Shown piece after piece: positions 8,275 through 17,124 of a stretch of 59,851 nucleotides of DNA. Numbering within the stretch: the first letter of the stretch is position 1; every line of letters starts with the position of its first letter. Source of the DNA: an uncultured Bacteroidales bacterium (GTDB lineage: Bacteria; Bacteroidota; Bacteroidia; Bacteroidales; UBA932). A program made the position numbers and the translations under genes. The notes under the pieces are model-generated. The model saw only the letters and a program-made list of their open reading frames with translations. It was not told where the DNA came from and ran no database searches. The DNA is taken from NCBI GenBank assembly GCA_944323775.1, contig CALUTT010000005.1, forward strand, positions 1 through 59,851, written 5' to 3'.

Positions 8275-9261
8275 ATGAAATATCTAACTGACGAGAAATT
8301 GGTCATTGTAGGAGCCGCCGGAATGATTGGCTCCAACATGGCCCAGACAGCTCTCATGCTGAAGCTCACACCCAACGTATGCCTCTACGACGTTTACGAA
8401 CCCGGCCTCAAGGGCGTAGTCGCCGAGATGGACCACTGCGCGTTCGAAGGTGCCAACATCACCTGGACAACCGACCCTGCAGTAGCGTTCAAGGATGCTA
8501 AGTACATCATCTCCTCAGGCGGAGCTCCCCGCAAGGAGGGCATGACCCGTGAGGACCTGCTCAAGGGAAACTGCCAGATTGCAGAAGACTTCGGCAAGAA
8601 CGTCAAGGCATACTGCCCTGATGTCAAGCACATCGTGGTAATCTTCAACCCTGCCGATCTTACCGGCCTGGTAGTGCTTCTCCACTCAGGACTCAAGCCC
8701 GAGTGCGTCACCACCCTCGCAGCCCTCGACTCAACCCGTCTCCAGGAAGCTCTCGCACAGGAGTTCGGAGTTCAGCAGAGCAAGGTGACCGGAGCTTACA
8801 CCTACGGCGGACACGGAGAGGCGATGGCCGTATTCGCATCCAAGGCACTCATCGACGGCGAGCCTCTCAGCAAAAAGAATCTTTCTGCAGAGCGTTGGGC
8901 CGAGATCAAGCACAACACCGTCCAGGGAGGCTCCAACATCATCAAGCTTCGCGGACGCAGCTCATTCCAGAGCCCTGCCTACAATGCTGTCAAGATGATC
9001 GAGGCGGCAATGGGCGGCGACAAGTTCACATGGCCTGCAGGCTGCTACGTCAACAATGCGGATTTCCAGAATGTGATGATGGCCATGCCCAGCGTTATCG
9101 ACGCGACAGGCGTTCACTTCACCGCACCGGAAGGAACGGCCGAGGAAATGGCAGACCTCAAGGCTTCATACCTGCACCTCTGCAAGATGCGCGACGAGAT
9201 AATCTCTCTCGGCATCATCCCTCCCATTTCAGAGTGGAAAAAGGCCAATCCCAACCTCTAG
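8275..9261 (+). CDS. mdh: malate dehydrogenase
   Basis: 328 residues, NAD-dependent LDH/MDH superfamily, interconverting malate and oxaloacetate in the cytoplasm. The NAD-binding loop is GAAGMIGSN (13-21). The substrate loop has Arg86 and Arg92 in APRKEGMTRED, whereas LDHs have Gln at the first position. Arg155 in LDSTRLQEA and His180 in YTYGGHGEA form the rest of the active site. The ATG at 8275 is used because the earlier in-frame ATG at 8209 lies inside the promoter. The gene has its own promoter and a strong terminator, so it is monocistronic. In Bacteroidales this enzyme feeds the reductive route to fumarate and succinate. Confidence 0.95.
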   Translation: MKYLTDEKLVIVGAAGMIGSNMAQTALMLKLTPNVCLYDVYEPGLKGVVAEMDHCAFEGANITWTTDPAVAFKDAKYIISSGGAPRKEGMTREDLLKGNCQIAEDFGKNVKAYCPDVKHIVVIFNPADLTGLVVLLHSGLKPECVTTLAALDSTRLQEALAQEFGVQQSKVTGAYTYGGHGEAMAVFASKALIDGEPLSKKNLSAERWAEIKHNTVQGGSNIIKLRGRSSFQSPAYNAVKMIEAAMGGDKFTWPAGCYVNNADFQNVMMAMPSVIDATGVHFTAPEGTAEEMADLKASYLHLCKMRDEIISLGIIPPISEWKKANPNL

Positions 9262-9286
9262 AGGGAACCGGGACTGAAATTTATCC

Positions 9287-9324
9287 GGACGCTGGCCCGA
9301 CTAGGATGCCAGCGTCCTTTTTTT
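9287..9324 (+). terminator. intrinsic terminator of mdh
   Basis: A perfect 10-bp stem (ggacgctggc at 9287-9296 with gccagcgtcc at 9308-9317), an 11-nt loop, then seven T. It lies 25 nt after the mdh stop codon. Confidence 0.92.
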
Positions 9325-9344
9325 AACAGTTGCAACCGGCAAAA

Positions 9345-9375
9345 TTGCAATTCTTGTAAAGAATCCGTATTTTTG
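9345..9375 (+). promoter_or_regulatory. promoter of the CHR transporter operon
   Basis: TTG at 9345-9347, 20 nt, then TATTTTTG at 9368-9375. Only 4 nt separate the -7 box from the ATG at 9380, so the transcript should start at or next to the start codon. Confidence 0.7.
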
Positions 9376-9379
9376 AGAA

Positions 9380-9931
9380 ATGACACAGACGGTTAGTTGT
9401 TGGGAATTGTTCACCGTATTTGCCAAAGTCGGAGCATTCACGATAGGCGGAGGACTGGCAATGATTCCACTGATTGAGAAGGAGATATCCGACAGAGGAT
9501 GGGCATCGGCCGACGAGCTCGAAGACATTATCGTGCTCGCCCAGAGTGCTCCAGGCCTTCTCGCCGTAAATGCGGCAGTTTTTACGGGATACAAGCTTGC
9601 CGGCCTGAAAGGCAGCATTATGGCATCCATTGGAGCCGTACTGCCGTCTTTCGTAATAATACTTCTGATTGCGATGTTCTTCACCGGCTTCAAGGACAAT
9701 CCGGTCGTCCAGCGAATATTCCAGGGAGTGCGTCCTGTCGCCATAGCCCTGATATTCGTCCCTGCCGTAAACATGGCGAAGTCCGGATGCAAAAGCTGGT
9801 GGGCATATCTCATCGCGGCAGCCACACTGGTCTGCATCGCTTTCCTGAAAGTTTCACCGATATGGATAATCCTGGTGACGATCACCGTCGCATCAGGAGT
9901 ATTCAGTCTGATACAGCGTGCTAAAAAATGA
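9380..9931 (+). CDS. CHR-family (chromate transporter) half, first subunit
   Basis: 183 residues with about six hydrophobic segments. This is a single-domain (short-chain) CHR protein, with the family signatures VFAKVGAFTIGGGLAMIPLI and LAQSAPGLLAVNAA near the N-terminus. Two-gene CHR systems work as an antiparallel pair equal to one long ChrA and export chromate in some bacteria, but the true substrate in gut-type Bacteroidota is unproven. The stop overlaps the start of the second half by 4 nt (ATGA at 9928-9931). Confidence 0.9.
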   Translation: MTQTVSCWELFTVFAKVGAFTIGGGLAMIPLIEKEISDRGWASADELEDIIVLAQSAPGLLAVNAAVFTGYKLAGLKGSIMASIGAVLPSFVIILLIAMFFTGFKDNPVVQRIFQGVRPVAIALIFVPAVNMAKSGCKSWWAYLIAAATLVCIAFLKVSPIWIILVTITVASGVFSLIQRAKK

Positions 9932-10527
9932 TGCTCGGACTTCTCTGGCAACTCTTCAGCACCTTTTTCGTGATAGGGCTGTTCAACTTCGGGGGCGGGG
10001 CCGCCATGCTGTCCCTGATCCAGAACCAGGTCGTACATGCCCACCAGTGGCTTACTGAGGCCGAATTCACGGACATCGTTGCAATCTCGCAGTCGACCCC
10101 GGGTCCGGTCGGCATCAACTGCGCGACATATGTCGGCTTCGAAGTATTCCACGAAGCCGGCTACGGCAGCCTCGCATCGATACTCGGATCGGCGGCAAGC
10201 ACTTTTGCGATAGTGCTTCCGTCGTTCATCGTCTTCTACGCGATAATCAAGATATTCGACAAGTTCCATACCCATCCTGTCTTCGCAGGTACCATGAGTG
10301 CGCTCAAGCCTGCTGTCGCCGGCATGATTGCCGCAGCTGCGCTCATACTCACTTTCAACATCGGGTTTGACGCCGGACATCCCAACATCACGATAATCAG
10401 GGAGAATTTCCCTGACTGGACCTCCTGGGCACTGTTCGCTGTCGCATTCCTGCTGTCATACACGAAAAAAGTCGGTCCCATACCCCTGCTTCTTGCCGCA
10501 GGGGCGATAGGATTAATGATATACTGA
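9928..10527 (+). CDS. CHR-family (chromate transporter) half, second subunit
   Basis: 199 residues, the partner of the preceding gene. The matching signatures are FFVIGLFNFGGGAAMLSLIQ and ISQSTPGPVGINCATYVGF, followed by about five more hydrophobic segments. The 4-nt overlap with the first half gives translational coupling and presumably equal amounts of the two subunits. The next gene, a GH20-like protein, begins 2 nt after this stop, so it is probably on the same transcript although its function is unrelated. Confidence 0.9.
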   Translation: MMLGLLWQLFSTFFVIGLFNFGGGAAMLSLIQNQVVHAHQWLTEAEFTDIVAISQSTPGPVGINCATYVGFEVFHEAGYGSLASILGSAASTFAIVLPSFIVFYAIIKIFDKFHTHPVFAGTMSALKPAVAGMIAAAALILTFNIGFDAGHPNITIIRENFPDWTSWALFAVAFLLSYTKKVGPIPLLLAAGAIGLMIY

Positions 10528-10529
10528 CC

Positions 10530-11510
10530 ATGAACCACCTGAAATCAATTCTGTTCTCCATGCTTCTTGCCTGCGGCCCTGGACTTTGCGCCGAAGGACT
10601 CGACAGCATATGTCCTTCCCCGGACAGCGTCAGTCTCGCAAAGGGCAGCTTCAGAGTCAGCGGAGCGGCAATAAAATACAGTTCCTCTCTGGACGGGACG
10701 GCAGCCAGAGCAGTAAGCCGGCTGGCATCAAGACTTTCGCTGGTGAGCGGCAAGGCTTCTCCGGTGTCGTGTCCGGTCGGGCTTGACGAAGCCGTCCGAT
10801 CAGGCTCGGCAAAAGGGCTCGTCTTTATCATAGACGAAGGCCTCGGAGACGAAGAATATGCAATGGACATCCAGCCACGGACCGCCGTCATCCGGGCAGG
10901 AGGCACCCCCGGAATACTCTACTCGCTTCAGACCATCAGGCAGATGCTCCCCGAGGCAATATATGAGGCCACGCCTGAACAGAGCAGACACAGATGGACA
11001 GTGCCCTGCTGCACTCTCAGGGACTGCCCGGACACGCCGCAGCGCGAGATACGGGCGGACTGCGCATCCTCATGGGCCTCGCCGGAAGAACTTGAAGCCT
11101 TGCTCGAAAGGATGGCCAGGGTCAAGCTGAACGTGCTCAGGCTTGTAATCGCCGACGACGACTGCTGGCGTCTCCAGACCTCATCCGAGCCATCCCTCGC
11201 ACAGGTCACCGCGTACAGGGAAGCCGGGAAGACATACAGCGGAGACGACATCCGCCTTTTGAGCAGGCAGGCCGCGGATCTGGGCATAAGAATCGTACCC
11301 GAAATCCTGTTCCCGGCATCGCTGCTGGCTGAACTCTCTATCGGAGAGCTTCCATCCGAAGTTGTCGGGGAGGTCGAGGCACTGTTCGGAGAAAAATTGA
11401 CAGTACTAGACGGAGACGAAGCCGGAGGAGTGCCTGAATTCAGGGACGTCTCCGCCCCCGAAGCGATTGAAGCATATGCACAAAGGCTCTGGAAAGCCGG
11501 TTCCGAATAG
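10530..11510 (+). CDS. shortened GH20 beta-N-acetylhexosaminidase-like protein
   Basis: 326 residues against 500 or more for normal secreted GH20 enzymes. An export signal is present (MNHLKSILFSMLLACGP). Residues 25-150 match the GH20b domain (GGTPGILYSLQTIRQML). Residues 158-300 match the first half of the GH20 barrel: PQREIRAD, ERMARVKLNVLRL, DDDCWRLQ, IRIVPEI. The catalytic pair is visible as Asp296-Glu297 in LDGDEAGG, but the usual HxGGDE histidine is absent. So are the His of the HxHxxD segment and the PGH motif, and the barrel stops about 30 residues after the acid/base. It is either a pseudoenzyme or a decaying gene. It lies 2 nt after the CHR genes and 20 nt before lpd. Confidence 0.75.
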   Translation: MNHLKSILFSMLLACGPGLCAEGLDSICPSPDSVSLAKGSFRVSGAAIKYSSSLDGTAARAVSRLASRLSLVSGKASPVSCPVGLDEAVRSGSAKGLVFIIDEGLGDEEYAMDIQPRTAVIRAGGTPGILYSLQTIRQMLPEAIYEATPEQSRHRWTVPCCTLRDCPDTPQREIRADCASSWASPEELEALLERMARVKLNVLRLVIADDDCWRLQTSSEPSLAQVTAYREAGKTYSGDDIRLLSRQAADLGIRIVPEILFPASLLAELSIGELPSEVVGEVEALFGEKLTVLDGDEAGGVPEFRDVSAPEAIEAYAQRLWKAGSE

Positions 11511-11530
11511 AAAAACAAAACAATAACAAC

Positions 11531-12901
11531 ATGTACGATCTTGCTATCATTGGCGGCGGCCCGGGAGGGTATGTCGCAGCGCAGAGAGCTGCCGAAAAAG
11601 GATTTAAGGTGATACTCTTCGAACGTAATTTCCTTGGCGGGGTCTGCCTCAACGAAGGTTGCATCCCGACAAAATCTCTTCTGTACGCAGCCAAACAGTA
11701 TACGCATGCACTTGACGCCGACAAGTTCGGTGTCCATGCCGCCGATGTGAGCTTCAGCTTCGGTGAAATCATGGCCCGCAAGGAAAAAGTAGTCAAGAAA
11801 CTTGTCGCGGCAATAAAGTCTTCCATGAAACACCTGGGCGTGGAGGTCATTGCCGGCACCGCCCGTATCGAGGCCCGCAACGCCGACGGCAGTTTCCGCA
11901 TATGCACGGACGCCGGGGCGTTTGACACGGCAAGGATTCTTGTCTGCACCGGTTCCAGCCCGGCAGTCCCGCCGATCAAAGGACTCGGAGAGGAAAACGG
12001 GGCTGTACTTTCCAGCAGCGGCATACTCGGGCTCTACACCATGCCTGAGAGCCTGACCGTGATCGGAGGAGGTGTGATAGGGATGGAATTCGCGGCGTTC
12101 TTCAACGCCATGGGATGCAAGGTCCATGTAATCGAGATGATGCCCGGGATTCTGGGCCCCATGGATGGCGAACTCGGAGAGCTTCTGCGCAAGACATACG
12201 AGAAACGAGGCGTGGAATTCCACCTTGGCTGCAAGGTCACGATGGCCGAAGGGAACACCGTGACCTTCGAGAATCCGCAGGGCGCTGCCGAGACCGTGAC
12301 TTCCGAGAAAATCCTGGTATGCATCGGACGCAAGCCGTCTTTCGGCGGACTCGGCCTGGAGAATGTCGGAGTACGGACCGGGAAAGGCATTGAAGTGGAC
12401 AGCCACATGCGCACCAACATAGAAGGAATCTATGCGGCAGGAGACGTCACCGGTCTCTCCATGCTGGCCCATAGCGCCAGCCGCCAGGGGGAGGTTGCCG
12501 TAAACGACATGCTGGGCATCGATGACTCCATGAGCTATGACGCGATACCCTCGGTAGTCTATACAAACCCTGAAATCGCATCAGTAGGCCTTACTCTTGG
12601 CCAGGCAGCCGCCAAGGGAATAGAAGCCGAGGTCCGCAAGCTTCCGATGACATACTCGGGGCGCTTCGTGGCCGAGACGGAAAGGGAAAACGGGCTCTGC
12701 AAGATTGTCTCCGAACGCGGTTCAGGGAAAATCCTGGGAGTCCAGATGCTCGGAGGGCCATGTTCGGAAATAATCTCTGCGGCATGCGTCGCACTGCAGG
12801 CCGGACTGTCAGTCGCCCAGCTGCAGAAAGTTGTATTCCCCCATCCTAGCGTTTCCGAAATCCTGAAGGAAACCGCATTTTCAGAGCCGCTCAAGGCATA
12901 A
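11531..12901 (+). CDS. lpd: dihydrolipoyl dehydrogenase
   Basis: 456 residues. This FAD flavoprotein reoxidises dihydrolipoamide in 2-oxoacid dehydrogenase or glycine cleavage complexes and makes NADH. FAD-binding IIGGGPGGYVAA is at the N-terminus. The redox-active disulfide is Cys39 and Cys44 in GGVCLNEGCIPTKS. The NAD-binding fold has VIGGGVIGMEFA, the second FAD motif is IYAAGDVTG, and the C-terminal active-site histidine is in FPHPSVSEIL. No E1 or E2 gene is adjacent; lipoate-protein ligase is 3.3 kb further on. It probably belongs to the run that starts with the CHR genes. Confidence 0.94.
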   Translation: MYDLAIIGGGPGGYVAAQRAAEKGFKVILFERNFLGGVCLNEGCIPTKSLLYAAKQYTHALDADKFGVHAADVSFSFGEIMARKEKVVKKLVAAIKSSMKHLGVEVIAGTARIEARNADGSFRICTDAGAFDTARILVCTGSSPAVPPIKGLGEENGAVLSSSGILGLYTMPESLTVIGGGVIGMEFAAFFNAMGCKVHVIEMMPGILGPMDGELGELLRKTYEKRGVEFHLGCKVTMAEGNTVTFENPQGAAETVTSEKILVCIGRKPSFGGLGLENVGVRTGKGIEVDSHMRTNIEGIYAAGDVTGLSMLAHSASRQGEVAVNDMLGIDDSMSYDAIPSVVYTNPEIASVGLTLGQAAAKGIEAEVRKLPMTYSGRFVAETERENGLCKIVSERGSGKILGVQMLGGPCSEIISAACVALQAGLSVAQLQKVVFPHPSVSEILKETAFSEPLKA

Positions 12902-12920
12902 ACCCAAAACGCCATACGAT

Positions 12921-15900
12921 ATGATTAAAAAAGCAACCCTTGCACTGGCATTAGCGCTGTCAGTGTCTCTTGCGGCCACTGCACAAAGGCAGGAGGCCCG
13001 GCTTCTGAGATTCCCCTCCGTCGGAGGAGACAAAATCGTATTCTGCTATGCGGGCAACCTCTACAGCGTCGGAATCGACGGTGGAGATGCCGTAAAGCTC
13101 ACCTCGGATGTCGGATATGAATGCTTTCCCAGGATATCTCCTGACGGAAAGACCATAGCCTTTACCGCCCAGTACGACGGGAACACCGAAGTCTACACCA
13201 TGCCCATCGAAGGCGGAGAGCCGAAAAGGCTCACATACTCCGCCCTGGTATCCAGAGACCAGGTCGGCGAGAGAATGGGTCCCAACAACATAGTAATGGG
13301 CTGGACTCCTGACGGGAAACAGATAATATACAGAAGCAAGCAGCACAATTTCAGCGGACTCAGGGGCAAGCTCTGCAAGGTAAGCGTCGATGGCGGACTC
13401 CCTGAGACCATACCGACCACCGAAGGCGGGTTCTGCTCATATTCCCCTGACGGCAAGAAGCTCGCGATGAACAGGATGTTCCGCGAATTCCGTACATGGA
13501 AATACTACCGCGGAGGTCAGGCCGACGACATCTGGATCAACACTGTCGGGACGACCGAACTCACAAAGATAACGGACAACGACGCACAGGATATCTTCCC
13601 CATGTGGATCGGAGATCAGATTTTCTACCTTTCGGACCGTGACAGGACCATGAACCTGTTCGTATACGACACTTCCGACGGACAGACGCGCAAGATCACC
13701 GATTTCAGCGAATATGACTGCAAGTTCCCCTCAAACTCATCCAGGTACATAGTGTTCGAGAACGGAGGCTACATCTACAAGTACGATGTCCTGCAGGGTG
13801 GCAAGCCTGAAAAGGTCACCATATATCTCGCTGACGACGACATCTACAGCAGAAGTGAATACCATGAAGGAATCAGCGGCCGCATAGGGTCTGCAGACCT
13901 GTCTCCGGACGGCAAGAGAGTCCTGATGGTCATACGCGGAGATATCTTCTCCCTGCCTGCCGAGAACGGCCCGGTATACAATCTTTCTCGTTCGCCCCAG
14001 TCACACGAGAGGGAAGCCGTATGGAGTCCGGACGGAAAGACTATCGCATGGTTTTCCGACGCAGAAGGAGAGTATCAGGTCTATGCAGCCCCGAGCGATG
14101 ATCCCGGGAATGCCAGACGCCTGACCTCGTTCAAGAGCGGCTATCCGTCAAGGCTGCAGTGGAGTCCCGACAGCAAGTATCTCTTCTTCAACACCGACGA
14201 CAGGAAACTCTACAGACTCGCCGTCGATAACAGGAAACTCGAGTGCCTGCTCACAGGCGAGGTGGGAGGCATCGCTTCATTCACCGTCTCAAGTGACGGA
14301 AGCTGGGCGGCCTACACCACTCAGCTTGACAACAGGACAAGCGCCCTGTTCCTTTACGACCTCTCGAAGCGCAAGAGCTATCAGGTCACTGACAGGTGGT
14401 ACAACGTTTCCTCCCCGGTCTTCTCGGATGACGGGAAGTATCTGTTCTTCTCTTCAGAAACCGAGTTCAGGGCCATATATTCAAGTGTGGAATGGAACAC
14501 TGTCTACGATACCTCAAGAAGGCTGTACCTGCTGACGCTTTCTGAAGACACGCCCAACCCTATGCTGCTGGACTCCGACGAATATACCCCGGCAGAGGAA
14601 GATGGAGACAAGACACCTGACAAGAAAAAAGACGAGGGCAAGTCCGCACAGACTACCATGAAGGTCGATACGGAAGGCATGGCAATGAGAATAGCCGAGC
14701 TGCCTGTGGGCACCGGCTACGTCAGCGCCATAGCGGCCATAGACGATGTCCTGTACTACAGGGGCACCGGAGGCGTCAGAACCCTCAACCTTAAGACTCT
14801 GAAATCAAGCGAATGCCCCATGCCTTACCCCATGGCCTATACGGCCGACCTCAAGAAGGCTCTGGTACGCGCCAACGGCGACTACAAGATCGTGAATTTC
14901 GGTTCCGCGCCAGGAAAGGAAGGAAAGGTTCCTACGGACGAAATAGACATGATCATCGACCACAAGGCAGAATGGAAACAGATATTCGACGAAAGCTGGA
15001 GGATAACCAGAGACGGATTCTATGTTGAGAACATGCACGGGGCCGACTGGGACCATGTCTATGAAAAATATGCCCAGATGCTTCCATATGTAAACCACAG
15101 GGACGACCTCACCTACCTTATCGGCGAGATGCTCGGAGAACTAAACGTTGGCCACGCCTACATCACTTCCGGAGAGACTCCGCAGATTCCGAGAATCCAG
15201 ACCGGACTGCTCGGTGCATCCTACTCCAAAGACCCCCGTACCGGAGCCTTCCGCATAGAAAAGATCTTCGAAGGGGCTGTCTGGGACAAGACCCTGCGCT
15301 CACCTCTCGCCGAGCCTGGCCTTGACGTAAGCACCGGAGACTACATCACCGAAGTCGCAGGCATACCCTCTGCCGAACTCCCCGATCCGGGAGCCGCCCT
15401 TATCGGCAAGGTCGGCAAAACCGTTGCGCTCGTTATCGCTGACGATGCGGCAGGCAACGGGGCACGCACCATATACGTCAAGCCGATAGGAGACGAATCC
15501 CAGCTGGCATATCAGGAATGGGTAAAGAGGAATCTGGATATAGTGGACAGCCTCTCCGGCGGACAGATAGGCTACATCCATATTCCGGACATGAGTGTCG
15601 AAGGACTTGACATGTTCACCAAGATGTATTATACACAGCTTGACAAGAAAGCCCTGATAATCGACGACAGAATGAACGGAGGCGGAAACGTGTCTCCCAT
15701 CATACTTGAAAGACTCCAGAGAGAGGTATACAGGGTAAGCATGTACAGGAACGGGACCAACGAGCCTGTGCCCAACCAGGCTTTCTACGGGCCAAAGGTA
15801 TGCCTTATCGACAAATACTCCTCTTCCGACGGCGACCTCTTCCCTTACGGATTCCGCAAGCTCGGGCTGGGGAAGATCATCGGCACACGCTCGTGGGGCG

Positions 15901-16160
15901 GCATTGTGGGCATTTCAAGCTCAAAGCAATTCGTCGACGGCCAGGACATGAGGACCCCGTTCTTCACCTCTTACTCTACTGAAGGAGAGTGGATAATCGA
16001 AGGACATGGAGTCGACCCGGACATAGTCGTTGACATCAATCCTTTCGAGGACTATCTCGGCAACGACGCCCAGCTGGAAAAGGCAGTGGAGGTCCTGCTC
16101 GAAGAACTCAAGGACTACAAGCCGCTTCCTCCCACTCCGGCGGCTCCGGTGAAGAACTAG
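12921..16160 (+). CDS. Tricorn-like S41 protease with N-terminal beta-propellers
   Basis: 1079 residues. The signal peptide ends at AATAQ, so unlike archaeal Tricorn this form is exported. Repeated propeller blades with SPDGK-type turns (SPDGKTIAF, TPDGKQIIY, SPDGKRVLM, SPDSKYLFF) fill residues ~25-570. An Asp/Lys-rich loop lies near 555-580. Core, PDZ and S41 catalytic domains follow. By alignment to Tricorn the active site is His745 (NVGHAY), Ser969-Asp970 (YSSSDGD) and Glu1027 (IIEGHGVDPD), all present. It likely degrades peptides in the periplasm. It starts 19 nt after lpd and meets lplA tail to tail with 1 nt between stop codons. Confidence 0.93.
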   Translation: MIKKATLALALALSVSLAATAQRQEARLLRFPSVGGDKIVFCYAGNLYSVGIDGGDAVKLTSDVGYECFPRISPDGKTIAFTAQYDGNTEVYTMPIEGGEPKRLTYSALVSRDQVGERMGPNNIVMGWTPDGKQIIYRSKQHNFSGLRGKLCKVSVDGGLPETIPTTEGGFCSYSPDGKKLAMNRMFREFRTWKYYRGGQADDIWINTVGTTELTKITDNDAQDIFPMWIGDQIFYLSDRDRTMNLFVYDTSDGQTRKITDFSEYDCKFPSNSSRYIVFENGGYIYKYDVLQGGKPEKVTIYLADDDIYSRSEYHEGISGRIGSADLSPDGKRVLMVIRGDIFSLPAENGPVYNLSRSPQSHEREAVWSPDGKTIAWFSDAEGEYQVYAAPSDDPGNARRLTSFKSGYPSRLQWSPDSKYLFFNTDDRKLYRLAVDNRKLECLLTGEVGGIASFTVSSDGSWAAYTTQLDNRTSALFLYDLSKRKSYQVTDRWYNVSSPVFSDDGKYLFFSSETEFRAIYSSVEWNTVYDTSRRLYLLTLSEDTPNPMLLDSDEYTPAEEDGDKTPDKKKDEGKSAQTTMKVDTEGMAMRIAELPVGTGYVSAIAAIDDVLYYRGTGGVRTLNLKTLKSSECPMPYPMAYTADLKKALVRANGDYKIVNFGSAPGKEGKVPTDEIDMIIDHKAEWKQIFDESWRITRDGFYVENMHGADWDHVYEKYAQMLPYVNHRDDLTYLIGEMLGELNVGHAYITSGETPQIPRIQTGLLGASYSKDPRTGAFRIEKIFEGAVWDKTLRSPLAEPGLDVSTGDYITEVAGIPSAELPDPGAALIGKVGKTVALVIADDAAGNGARTIYVKPIGDESQLAYQEWVKRNLDIVDSLSGGQIGYIHIPDMSVEGLDMFTKMYYTQLDKKALIIDDRMNGGGNVSPIILERLQREVYRVSMYRNGTNEPVPNQAFYGPKVCLIDKYSSSDGDLFPYGFRKLGLGKIIGTRSWGGIVGISSSKQFVDGQDMRTPFFTSYSTEGEWIIEGHGVDPDIVVDINPFEDYLGNDAQLEKAVEVLLEELKDYKPLPPTPAAPVKN

Positions 16161-16161
16161 G

Positions 16162-17124
16162 TCAAAGATTTCCGAGAATGAAGCCCGCAAGTTCGCGGGC
16201 TGTCATTCCGGAGAACACCATCGAAGGATCAGTCCCTTCGAGAGCGGACAGGACAGACTGCTCGTCATAGCGGACTCCCCTCAGACGGTCACACATCGTC
16301 TCCGAGGGGAGTTTTCCGATAAAGTCCCCGTTGAAACTTATATGCGAAATGCGTCCGTGGTCCAGATCAAGCCCGAGTTCGACGGTTCCGCAGGCAAACT
16401 TCGCACGGCGCCTGAATCCGGCAGCCCCGCTGCGTCCGAAGATCCAGTCCCAGGTCGAGAACTTCGTGTCAGAGAGCCTCTGCACCTCACGCAGCATGGC
16501 ATCGTCAAATTCCATGCACCTGCCCCCGGCGTCAGAGAGTATCTCCTGCAGGAGAGCCTGCAGTTCAACTACCGAGCGGATCCCTGGAAGTTCTTCCCTG
16601 AGGTTCATTACTCTGCTGCGGACAGAAGCGACACCCTTGGCATGCAGCTTCGATTCCGGAGTATCCAGCACTCTGGACAATGTGTCTATGTCGACATCAT
16701 ACATCAGCGTGCCGTGGATTATCTCACGTCTGGAGCCAAGTCGGCGTGCATACCCTGACACCTTCCTGCCGCCGACCAGGATGTCGTTGCGTCCGCTCAG
16801 GACGGCATCGACGCCAATCCGGCGAAGGGCGTCGGCAAAAGGCTCAGGACTTATGTTGCGGCCTATTATCGTATAGTTGATGTTCTGCAGGTCATGATAC
16901 ACCGCTCCGCCCCCAGTGACACGTCTTGCAAGCCTGATACCGTTTGCATCAAGATACTGCAGATTGACCTCCGAATAGGCATTCTGGTTGAATCCTATTA
17001 TTACAGACGGAGAATTGCGCCACAGATAGAAAAAAGGCTCGTCACACGGATACCGTTCGAGGCAGAACTCGTCGAAGGCCATGTTGAACCAGGCGTCATG
17101 AGAAGCGTTGAGAAGATAGTTCAT
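16162..17124 (-). CDS. lplA: lipoate-protein ligase
   Basis: 320 residues. The enzyme attaches free lipoate through lipoyl-AMP to lysines of E2 and GcvH proteins in the cytoplasm. Family motifs are IIGFNQNAYSEVN (42-54), RRVTGGGAVYHDLQNINYT (67-85) and the catalytic-lysine segment VGGRKVSGYARR with Lys121. The size and C-terminal accessory region fit LplA rather than LipB. The start is coupled to DUF4954 through a TAATG overlap at 17126-17122. With lpd nearby, it suggests lipoate salvage in this organism. Confidence 0.93.
   Translation of the reverse strand: MNYLLNASHDAWFNMAFDEFCLERYPCDEPFFYLWRNSPSVIIGFNQNAYSEVNLQYLDANGIRLARRVTGGGAVYHDLQNINYTIIGRNISPEPFADALRRIGVDAVLSGRNDILVGGRKVSGYARRLGSRREIIHGTLMYDVDIDTLSRVLDTPESKLHAKGVASVRSRVMNLREELPGIRSVVELQALLQEILSDAGGRCMEFDDAMLREVQRLSDTKFSTWDWIFGRSGAAGFRRRAKFACGTVELGLDLDHGRISHISFNGDFIGKLPSETMCDRLRGVRYDEQSVLSALEGTDPSMVFSGMTARELAGFILGNL

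Noticed and set aside
9301-10380. 359-codon minus-strand open frame opposite the CHR genes
   Set aside because: It runs through the mdh terminator and both transporter genes. The plus-strand genes have promoter, overlap and family signatures.
10928-12472. Long open frame on the minus strand (514 codons) across the GH20-like and lpd genes
   Set aside because: It is antisense to two genes with clear family motifs. The translation is low-complexity and matches no family I know. GC-rich third positions make such shadows common here.
9380-16160. Possibility that CHR pair, GH20-like, lpd and Tricorn-like genes form one functional system
   Set aside because: Spacing of 2-20 nt suggests one transcript, but the products act on unrelated substrates in different compartments. 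Compact gene packing throughout the window explains it as well.
16181-16201. 7-bp GC stem near the lplA 3' end, downstream of the Tricorn-like gene
   Set aside because: It lies inside lplA coding sequence and lacks a following T run on either strand.
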